Source: Shuttleworthia sp045545575 (lineage in GTDB: Bacteria > Bacillota > Clostridia > Lachnospirales > Lachnospiraceae). From it: 19,632 bases of DNA. This document shows positions 7,031 to 13,480 of this stretch, in pieces. The notes under the pieces are model-generated. The model was not told where the DNA came from. It did no database searches and saw only the letters and a program-made list of their open reading frames with translations. The DNA is taken from NCBI GenBank assembly GCA_045545575.1, contig JAZQBE010000039.1, positions 1 through 19,632 on the forward strand, in the 5' to 3' direction. Numbering within the stretch: the first letter of the stretch is position 1; the number at the start of each line of letters is the position of its first letter. Position numbers and translations under genes: made by a program.

Positions 7031-8821
7031 ATGGAAAAAGAACAGTTACTGGAAGTGTACCGTCATTCCCTGGCGCATATCCTTGCGAAGGCCGTCATGG
7101 AAATGTTCGGCAAAGAGAACGTGCAGATTGCCATCGGGCCGCAGATCGCGGACGGTTTTTATTATGATTTCCTTCTTCCCCGCAACCTGACGAAGGAGGA
7201 TTATCCGGAGATCGAAAACCGCATGCGGGAGATCTTAAAGCGCAAGGAGGACTGGACCTGCAAAGAGGTGACGAAGGAGGAGGCTCTTTCGCTGTTTGCG
7301 GATCAGAAGTTCAAGGTCGAGCTGATCAACGATCTTCCGGAGGACGAGAAGATCACCGTGTACTGGACCGGTGACGACTTCTTCGATCTGTGCCGCGGCC
7401 CGCACGTGGAGAATTCCGCGTCGCTGCTGTCGGCGGCGTTCTGCGTCCGCTCGGTGTCCGGTGCCTACTGGCGCGGCGACGAGCACCGCGACAGCCTGCA
7501 GCGCGTGTACTGCTACGCGTTCCCGACGAAGGACGAGCTGAAGGCCCACATCCACCTGATCGAAGAGGCGCTGGAGCGCGACCACAAGAAGCTCGGACCG
7601 CAGCTGGAGCTGTTCATGCTGCACGAGACCGCCCCGGGCATGCCCTACTGGCTTCCCCGCGGCTGGAAGATGTACAACGTGATGCTCGAGCACTCCCGCA
7701 AAATCCAGGAGGAGCACGGCTATCAGGAAATCTCCGGGCCGATCATCAACAATAAAAAACTGTGGCTGATTTCCGGCCACTGGGCGCACTATCAGGACAA
7801 CATGTTCATCATCCCCGGCCTGGGCGAGGACATGAAGATGTCCGTGGACGCGGCTGACACCTTCGCGGCAAAGCCGATGAACTGCCCGAACGCGATGAAC
7901 GTCTTCGCAAGCCGCCCGCGTTCCTACCGCGAGCTTCCGATCCGCTATTCCGAGATGGACGTGATTCACCGCAAGGAGAAGAGCGGCCAGCTGAACGGTC
8001 TGTTCCGTGTGCAGGAGTTCCGTCAGGACGACGACCACACCTTCGTGACGGAGGAGCAGATCGAGTCCGAGATCGACGATATCTTAAGCATCGCCGATCA
8101 GATCTACAAGAGCTTCGGCGTGACCTACCGCGCGGAGCTGTCCACCCGCCCGGACGATTTCATGGGCGACATCGAGGTGTGGAACCACGCGGAGGATTCC
8201 CTGCGCCGCATTCTCGACAAGAAGTACGGCGAGGGCAATTATGAAGTGAACGAAGGCGACGGCGCCTTCTACGGCCCGAAGATCGACCTGCAGATGAAGG
8301 ATGCCTTAGGCCGCGAATGGCAGGTGGGCACCGTGCAGCTTGATTTCCAACTGCCTTTAAACTTCGGCCTGCAGTACACCGCCAGCGACGGCACCTTAAA
8401 ACAGCCTGTGGTCATCCACCGCGCGATCTACGGTTCCTTTGAGCGGTTTATCGGCATCATCATCGAGAACTTCAAGGGCGCGTTCCCGTTCTGGGTGTCG
8501 CCCTATCAGGTCGGCGTCGTGCCGATCCGCCCGGAGCACAATACCTTCGCGAAGCGCGTGGCGGACCGTCTGGCCGCGGCCGGCATCCGTGTGGAGGCCG
8601 ATTACTCCGACCGCAACATGAACGAAAAGATCAAGGGATTCAAGCTGATGAAGGATCCCTACATCCTGGTCATCGGCGACAAGGAAGCGGAGTCGGATAC
8701 CGTTTCCGTCACCATCCGCGGCAGCAAGAAGCAGCTGCACGGCGTGGCGGTGGATACCTTCATCGAGGCCTGCCGTAAGATGAATGACGAGTGCAGCCTT
8801 GAGCTGATGGAAGAGATGTAA
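7031..8821 (+). CDS. thrS: Threonyl-tRNA synthetase lacking the TGS domain
   Basis: This class II synthetase charges tRNA-Thr with threonine. The protein is 596 residues, about 45 shorter than the common ~640, because it begins directly at the editing domain: HSLAH is at residues 12-16 and the partner motif CRGPH at 121-125. The N-terminal TGS domain is absent. The catalytic core is intact: zinc ligands C285 (KPMNCPNA), H336 (FRQDDDHTF) and H463 (IHRAIYGSFERF), followed by the anticodon-binding domain from about residue 495. The ATG follows CAGGAGAACCATC. Thus both aminoacylation and Ser-tRNA editing should be retained. TGS-free ThrRS is known from some Firmicutes. Its TAA overlaps the ATG of the flippase gene by one base, so translation is coupled. 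Confidence 0.96.
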   Translation: MEKEQLLEVYRHSLAHILAKAVMEMFGKENVQIAIGPQIADGFYYDFLLPRNLTKEDYPEIENRMREILKRKEDWTCKEVTKEEALSLFADQKFKVELINDLPEDEKITVYWTGDDFFDLCRGPHVENSASLLSAAFCVRSVSGAYWRGDEHRDSLQRVYCYAFPTKDELKAHIHLIEEALERDHKKLGPQLELFMLHETAPGMPYWLPRGWKMYNVMLEHSRKIQEEHGYQEISGPIINNKKLWLISGHWAHYQDNMFIIPGLGEDMKMSVDAADTFAAKPMNCPNAMNVFASRPRSYRELPIRYSEMDVIHRKEKSGQLNGLFRVQEFRQDDDHTFVTEEQIESEIDDILSIADQIYKSFGVTYRAELSTRPDDFMGDIEVWNHAEDSLRRILDKKYGEGNYEVNEGDGAFYGPKIDLQMKDALGREWQVGTVQLDFQLPLNFGLQYTASDGTLKQPVVIHRAIYGSFERFIGIIIENFKGAFPFWVSPYQVGVVPIRPEHNTFAKRVADRLAAAGIRVEADYSDRNMNEKIKGFKLMKDPYILVIGDKEAESDTVSVTIRGSKKQLHGVAVDTFIEACRKMNDECSLELMEEM

Positions 8822-10362
8822 TGAGAAGCAAAGCAGTCAAAGCCGGCATGGGTTATACCATCGGAAATTTCATGGTCAAGGGGATCCAGTTCCTCGCCAT
8901 GCCGCTCTTTGGCCGCCTGATGACTACCGAAGAGTTTGGCGTCTACAACGTTTTTGCGTCGTACGACGCCATTTTGTTTGTCTTTCTGGGCCTCTGCGTG
9001 CACGCGTCTTTGCGCAGCGCCAACCAGGAGTACGATGGGAAACTGGACGCCTACGCATCTTCGATTTCCCTGATCTATGTGGTTAATCTGGCCCTGTTCG
9101 CTCTGCTTCTGGCCCTCTTTGGACGGCCCTTAAGCGGCCTGCTGGGATTTGACCGGCTGGCGCTGTGGCTTCTTTTGCTGCACAGTTTCGGCTCATCTTT
9201 GCTCTCCCTGTATAACGACCGCCTGAGCATCGCCTACAATTATAAGGAATATATCGGGCTGTCTTTGTGCAACGCGGTGGCCAATGTGCTGATTTCCCTG
9301 GCTTTGATGCTGACGGTGTACAGCGGCGCCCGGGATACAGGGCGGATGCTGGGGGCCTCCTGCGCCATGTTTGCTGTGGGCGTGTACATCCTGATCCGCC
9401 TGTGGCAGCGCGCCCGGCCCCGGTATGACCGGGAATACTGGAAGTTTGGCATTACCTACAGTCTGCCCATCATTCCCCACGGCATTTCCAACGTGCTCTT
9501 AGCCCAGTTTGACCGGATCATGATCCGCTCCATGGTGGGCGATCACGAAGCCGGTCTGTACAGCATGGCGGCCAACGTGAAACTGATCCTGCTGGTGATC
9601 ATGGAATCCGTGGCCAATGCCTGGAGTACCTGGTTTTTCGACCGCAGCCGGGTGGCCAAAGAGAATGCGGCTTCCGTTCAGACGGATGCCGGTACGGTAA
9701 ACCGATCCGCATCGAACCGGGGAAACCCCGACGAGGGGGAAATCGAACATCCGACAGCTGACGCAGAGCCTGGGGAAGGCTTATCTCACGGAGGCGTGCT
9801 GACTAACCGGGTGCCTGCGGGAATCAGCATTCCCGATGCTGCCGTGCTGCTTGCCGCCGGGTTTGCCTTTCTGACCATCGGTCTTTGTTCCGTGGGACCG
9901 GAGGTGATCCTTCTGGTGGGCGGAATGAAGTATTACGAGAGCCGGTTCGTGCTGGTGCCCATGCTGCTGGAAGTGTTCGCCCTGTTTTTATACAACCTGG
10001 TGGTGCAGAGCGAATATGTGGCAAAGCGCACCGGCTATGTCATGGCCGGAACCGTGGGAGCGGCGGGCTTAAATGTGGTGCTGAACACCATCTTCATCAT
10101 GCGGTACGGATATGTGGCCGCCGCCTGGACCACCCTGTTCTGCTATGTGTTGTATCTGATCTTTCATCTGATCGTTTCCCGGCGTCTGCAGGGGTACGCG
10201 ATTCTGCCCGCCAAGGGGCTGCTGCCCTTTGCCCTGGCGGTGATCGCCGTTGCGGCCTGTGACTGCCTGCTGCAGAAACAGTGGATCCTGCGCTGGGTGC
10301 TCTGCGCAGTGGCGGATATTCCCATCGGCCTGTGGCTTTTAAAGCGGATGAAAACAAGATGA
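8821..10362 (+). CDS. Polysaccharide/oligosaccharide flippase (Wzx-like, MOP superfamily)
   Basis: This is a 513-residue multi-helix membrane protein whose N-terminal pattern (GNFMVKGIQFLAMPLFGRLM, then EEFGVYNVFASY) is typical of lipid-linked oligosaccharide flippases. A later segment (LPIIPHGISNVLLAQFDRIM) is also characteristic. Such proteins move undecaprenyl-linked glycans across the cytoplasmic membrane. The ATG overlaps the thrS stop codon (TAATG). Residues ~277-338 form a hydrophilic, charged stretch (KENAASVQTDAGTVNRS onward) where relatives usually have a short loop between helices. No glycosyltransferases are adjacent, so the glycan cannot be inferred. The pgeF gene follows after 21 bases. 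Confidence 0.85.
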   Translation: MRSKAVKAGMGYTIGNFMVKGIQFLAMPLFGRLMTTEEFGVYNVFASYDAILFVFLGLCVHASLRSANQEYDGKLDAYASSISLIYVVNLALFALLLALFGRPLSGLLGFDRLALWLLLLHSFGSSLLSLYNDRLSIAYNYKEYIGLSLCNAVANVLISLALMLTVYSGARDTGRMLGASCAMFAVGVYILIRLWQRARPRYDREYWKFGITYSLPIIPHGISNVLLAQFDRIMIRSMVGDHEAGLYSMAANVKLILLVIMESVANAWSTWFFDRSRVAKENAASVQTDAGTVNRSASNRGNPDEGEIEHPTADAEPGEGLSHGGVLTNRVPAGISIPDAAVLLAAGFAFLTIGLCSVGPEVILLVGGMKYYESRFVLVPMLLEVFALFLYNLVVQSEYVAKRTGYVMAGTVGAAGLNVVLNTIFIMRYGYVAAAWTTLFCYVLYLIFHLIVSRRLQGYAILPAKGLLPFALAVIAVAACDCLLQKQWILRWVLCAVADIPIGLWLLKRMKTR

Positions 10363-10383
10363 GTGCAGGAGGAGAAGAGCGCT

Positions 10384-11232
10384 ATGAGGCTTCTTGAAAA
10401 TGAAATCAGCGTATCCGCCCGGGGACATGAGGTGCACCTGATTGCCCTTCCTGCGCTGGAGAAAACCGGTTTTGTCCGGGCGGCCTTTACCACCCGGCAG
10501 AACGGGGTGTCCGAAGGCCCCTATGCCTCCCTGAATCTGGGCCTGGGCAACGCGGACAGTGAAGAGAACAAGCGGGAAAACTACCGCATCGCCGCAGAGG
10601 GCATGGGATGCACGGAAGACGACGTGGTTTTATCCCACCAGTTTCACACCACCACGGTGCGGGTGGTGACGGAAGAGGATCGGGGAAAGGGCACGGTAAA
10701 GCAGCGGGATTATGAGGACGTGGACGGTCTGGTGACTGACGTGCCGGGGCTTCTTTTAATGACCCTGCATGCAGACTGCACGCCCCTGTATTTCGTGGAT
10801 CCGGTGCATCAGGCCATCGGCCTGGCCCACTCCGGATGGCGGGGAACGGTGCAGCGCATGGGGGCTGTGATGATTCAGACCATGGCCAAAGAGTACGGCA
10901 CGGATCCGAAGGATGTGATTGCCGTGATCGGACCCACCATCAGTGTGCGGCACTACGAAATCGGCCCGGAAGTGGCAGAAGCGTTTGAAAACGCATTCGG
11001 AGCAGATGTCTGTAAAGAAAGAGACATCCTGCGCCCGGGAAAAGGCGACCGGTCTTTCCTGAATCTGGAAGCGGCGAACCGTCTGATCTTAGAAGCAGCC
11101 GGCGTGCCCAAAGATCAGATCTCGGCCAGCGGGCTGTGCACCTATGAAAACGCCGACCGGTTCTTTTCCCATCGCGCCGTGGGCGGCGGAGAGCGGGGAA
11201 ACTGCGCCGCCATGCTGGTGATCAAAGGCTAA
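10384..11232 (+). CDS. pgeF: YfiH/PgeF family protein (peptidoglycan editing factor / purine nucleoside phosphorylase-like)
   Basis: The start is the ATG at 10384 because AGGAGG lies just upstream; an in-frame GTG at 10363 would precede this site. The 282-residue protein carries the family's zinc-binding residues: H88 in HQFHTTTV, C132 in LHADCTPLYF and H149 in AHSGWRGT. YfiH homologues have been described as polyphenol oxidases, as adenosine/inosine-cleaving enzymes, and in E. coli as PgeF, which corrects peptidoglycan precursors. Which activity applies here cannot be read from sequence. It sits between the flippase and the PHP phosphatase, with a 28-base gap to the latter, and is probably in the same operon. 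Confidence 0.92.
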   Translation: MRLLENEISVSARGHEVHLIALPALEKTGFVRAAFTTRQNGVSEGPYASLNLGLGNADSEENKRENYRIAAEGMGCTEDDVVLSHQFHTTTVRVVTEEDRGKGTVKQRDYEDVDGLVTDVPGLLLMTLHADCTPLYFVDPVHQAIGLAHSGWRGTVQRMGAVMIQTMAKEYGTDPKDVIAVIGPTISVRHYEIGPEVAEAFENAFGADVCKERDILRPGKGDRSFLNLEAANRLILEAAGVPKDQISASGLCTYENADRFFSHRAVGGGERGNCAAMLVIKG

Positions 11233-11260
11233 GCCGATAGAATTCGAAAGACGTGTACAG

Positions 11261-12064
11261 ATGAATTACATTCAGGCTAATTACCATACTCACACCCCGC
11301 GCTGCAATCACGCGGTGGGTTCCGACCGGGACTACGTGGAGGCGGCTCTGGCGGCGGGCATCCAGACCCTGGGCTTTTCGGATCACATCCCCTGGAGCAC
11401 CTCCGTGCCCTATGAGTTCTGCAAAACCGTGCGCATGCACATGGACCAGGCGGAGGAATATGTGGCTTCCATCCGCCACCTGCAGAAGGAATATGAGGGG
11501 AAGATCCGCATTCTCTGCGGTTTCGAGGCGGAATACCTGCCCTTTCAGTTTGAGGAGCAGATGGCCATGTCGGACCGGCTGGGGGTGGATTATCTGATTT
11601 TAGGTCAGCATAACCTGCAGGCTTTTCAGGGACTGTACGCCGGCGCGCCCACGGATGACGTCGCGGTGCTGAAAAACTATGTGGACACCGTCATCGAAGC
11701 CATGGAAACAGGACGATTCCTGTATCTGGCCCACCCGGATCTGCTGCGGTTTACGGGAGATGAGGCGGCTTATCACCGGGAGAATCTGCGGCTGTGCCGG
11801 AAGATGAAGGAACTGGGCATCCCCCTGGAAATCAATCTGCTGGGTACGGGAACGGACCGGCATTATCCCTCGGATCGGTTTTTTGCCATCGCGGCGGAGA
11901 TCCAAAACGATGTGATCATCGGCATCGACGCCCACGATCCGGCCCAGATCGCCTACAACGAAGCCTATGAAAAAGGCATGGCCATCGCGGAGAGGTTCGG
12001 CCTGCATGTGATCGAGAATCTTGAAATTGAGACGAAAGAAAATACCGGCGGATCTGGCGATTGA
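11261..12064 (+). CDS. PHP-domain histidinol-phosphatase family protein (HisJ/HisK type)
   Basis: The 267-residue protein has the PHP metal-binding set: HTH (9-11), DH in GFSDHIPW (41-42), E in CGFEAEYL, H in LGQHNL, H in AHPDLLRF and DAH in GIDAHDP. These residues hold a multi-metal centre that cleaves phosphomonoesters. The length and the GFSDHIPW and GIDAHDP motifs match HisJ/HisK histidinol-phosphatases of Firmicutes, which dephosphorylate L-histidinol phosphate in histidine synthesis. No other his genes are visible, so another phosphate substrate is possible. The ribosome site is weak (GAAAG). It is the last gene before a strong terminator. Confidence 0.85.
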   Translation: MNYIQANYHTHTPRCNHAVGSDRDYVEAALAAGIQTLGFSDHIPWSTSVPYEFCKTVRMHMDQAEEYVASIRHLQKEYEGKIRILCGFEAEYLPFQFEEQMAMSDRLGVDYLILGQHNLQAFQGLYAGAPTDDVAVLKNYVDTVIEAMETGRFLYLAHPDLLRFTGDEAAYHRENLRLCRKMKELGIPLEINLLGTGTDRHYPSDRFFAIAAEIQNDVIIGIDAHDPAQIAYNEAYEKGMAIAERFGLHVIENLEIETKENTGGSGD

Positions 12065-12110
12065 AGTGCATCAAAATGTCGATGGATCCCATGAATCAAA
12101 ACGGTAAAAA

Positions 12111-12152
12111 CCCGGCGGGCAGTCCCAAAGAGGGCTGACCGCCGGGCTTTTG
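12111..12152 (+). terminator. Rho-independent terminator of the thrS-PHP operon
   Basis: CCCGGCGG (12111-12118) pairs perfectly with CCGCCGGG (12139-12146), and inner CAG and CCC segments pair with GGG and CTG around an AAAGA loop. CTTTTGCTTT follows. It is preceded by AAAAA and lies 46 bases after the PHP gene stop. Confidence 0.85.
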
Positions 12153-12170
12153 CTTTCATACCTTGCTGTT

Positions 12171-12284
12171 TCAGGAATGAGATCGTTGGAGCGTCCGGTA
12201 TTCCTGTGGCGTCTGTCCGAAGCGGTTTTTGAAGGCATGGCGGAATTGGCTGCTGTCAAAGTAGCCGGTGCGTTCCGCGATTTG
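12171..12284 (-). pseudogene. AraC-family regulator remnant (C-terminal tail only)
   Basis: On the - strand, about 36 codons before a TGA at 12171-12173 encode IAERTGYFDSSQFRHAFKNR followed by FGQTPQEYRTLQRSHS. This is the end of the second helix-turn-helix of an AraC regulator. Nothing upstream of it on that strand matches the rest of the family; the frame runs into the antisense of a GH78 fragment. The rest of the gene is gone. AraC regulators often flank glycosidase genes in this group, so it may have controlled the rhamnosidase whose remains lie next to it. Confidence 0.75.
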
Positions 12285-12648
12285 GAAAAGGCGGTGGAGG
12301 CCAACATGCTTCCTGTGCCCGGCATGGGCAGCTTCTACGACATCATCGGCTGGGGCAGCTCCATCATCCTGGGAATCTGGTGGCACTACACTTTCTACGG
12401 CGACCGGAAGGTGATCGAGGACAATTACGACGCCGGCTGCCGTTATCTGGAACACCTGAAAACCAAGGTGACGCCGGAGGGCTTTATCAGCCACGGCCTG
12501 GGGGACCGGGGAAACCACCCTGGGAGAATACTGGGAAGAGAATCCCCGCAGCCACTGCCACGACATGATGGGACACATCGTTTGGTGGTATTACAGCGGT
12601 CTGGCGGGCATCCGGCCTCTGGCGCCCGGATTTGCAAAGGTGCAGATT
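12285..12648 (+). pseudogene. GH78 alpha-L-rhamnosidase remnant with internal deletion and frame change
   Basis: The first piece, ~12300-12506, encodes PVPGMGSFYDIIGWGSSIIL, HYTFYGDRKVIEDNYDAGCR and FISHGLGD, typical of the GH78 six-hairpin catalytic domain. The second piece, from 12505 in the next frame, encodes GETTLGEYWEENPRSHCHDM and then YYSGLAGIRPLAPGFAKVQI, the end of that domain. In an intact enzyme these parts are separated by well over a hundred residues, so a large piece is missing between them. The junction is GC-rich with short repeats (GGGGAC, GGGGAA), which suggests deletion through microhomology. There is no start, and the remnant ends where the TetR stop codon begins. It is not expected to be functional. 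GH78 enzymes release terminal alpha-L-rhamnose from plant glycans and glycosides. Confidence 0.8.
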
Positions 12649-13285
12649 ACGGGGCCAGCAGCCCCTTCAGAGCGGCGGTAAACAGATCTTTCATCATTTT
12701 CTCCGCGGGGGTGTCCTGAATTTCGCTGAAGCCGTCCCGCATCAGCGAAAACCGATTGGTCATGCCGGCCATGAGGTTCATGATTTCTTCAGCGGCGGTC
12801 TCCGGAACCACGTCTGCACGAATGGAGCCGTCCTGGATGCCGAGGCGGATCAGAAAGGAAAACTGCTGAAGGGCGGAGCGGTACTGCTGGATGCTTTGTC
12901 CCGGACAGTCCTTCCGCCTGGAGATCAGGGTTTCAAATTCGGCGATAAGACGCAGGTGCTGTGGGTGGCGCTCATACATGTGGATGGTGCTCAGTACGTG
13001 GGCAAGAAGAAGTGCATAGCCGCTTTTATATTTCTCTGGTCCGACGCTTTCCTGCTCCAGTTCGGTTTTCCGTTCCTGGTCGAAGCGGGAGAGTACCGCC
13101 TGGACCAGCTCCTCTTTGTTCTGGAAGTACTGATAGACCGTTTTTCTTGTCAGACCGGCCTCTTTGGCTATCCCGTCGATGCTGGAGAGGAGAAGGCCTT
13201 CCGAAAAGAAACAGGTTTCAGCGGCATCCAGGATCCGGTTGATCTGTTTTTGGCGGTAGCGCGGGTATCCTTCCTCAGAATGCAT
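12647..13285 (-). CDS. TetR/AcrR-family transcriptional regulator
   Basis: The start chosen is the ATG at 13285 (MHSEEGYPRYRQKQ), preceded on its strand by AAGAGAG; an ATG at 13399 would lie upstream of the promoter. The protein is 212 residues, normal for the family. Its N-terminal DNA-binding domain is clear: INRILDAAETCFFSEGLLLS, then IDGIAKEAGLTRKTVYQYFQ and NKEELVQAVL. The helical C-terminal half is the effector-binding and dimerisation region; the ligand is unknown. It is transcribed away from the hydrolase-binding protein-GH43 operon, with 195 bases between the two starts, and probably represses that operon and itself. Its TAA (12647-12649) sits exactly at the edge of the GH78 remnant, so the last residues could have been changed by the rearrangement. 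Confidence 0.9.
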   Translation of the reverse strand: MHSEEGYPRYRQKQINRILDAAETCFFSEGLLLSSIDGIAKEAGLTRKTVYQYFQNKEELVQAVLSRFDQERKTELEQESVGPEKYKSGYALLLAHVLSTIHMYERHPQHLRLIAEFETLISRRKDCPGQSIQQYRSALQQFSFLIRLGIQDGSIRADVVPETAAEEIMNLMAGMTNRFSLMRDGFSEIQDTPAEKMMKDLFTAALKGLLAP

Positions 13286-13324
13286 GGCGTCTCTCTTTCT
13301 GTTCTGTAACGATAATCTGGCCTC

Positions 13325-13353
13325 AGTATACTTCCCTGGAAAGGGTTTTGCAA
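13325..13353 (-). promoter_or_regulatory. Promoter of the TetR gene
   Basis: Read on the - strand, TTGCAA (13353-13348) and TATACT (13330-13325) are separated by exactly 17 bases. The start codon is 39 bases after the -10. The spacer holds an inverted repeat CCCT-nnnn-AGGG (+ strand 13334-13345), which could be a binding site for autoregulation. Confidence 0.7.
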
Positions 13354-13392
13354 GACAATCGGAGCAAAAATTACCCACACTGTATAAATTTA

Positions 13393-13421
13393 TTGACAAA
13401 AACTACACACGGTGTTACGAT
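13393..13421 (+). promoter_or_regulatory. Promoter and candidate TetR operator of the hydrolase/SBP/GH43 operon
   Basis: A perfect -35, TTGACA (13393-13398), and TACGAT (13416-13421) are 17 bases apart. Between them lies the 9-base palindrome ACACGGTGT (13407-13415), placed where a bound repressor would block RNA polymerase. A related sequence, ACACTGT, is at 13377-13383. These are candidate TetR sites by position and symmetry only. The ribosome site AAAGGAGA precedes the ATG at 13481. Confidence 0.7.
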
Positions 13422-13480
13422 TGGCGCCATAAACACAGGTTGCACCATGCGACTGTTGATGAAAGGGAAAGGAGAAATGT

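Noticed and set aside
12150..12719. 189-codon + strand frame as an intact gene
   Set aside because: It joins antisense AraC sequence, a GH78 fragment and an off-frame stretch, so it is a chance frame through pseudogenes.
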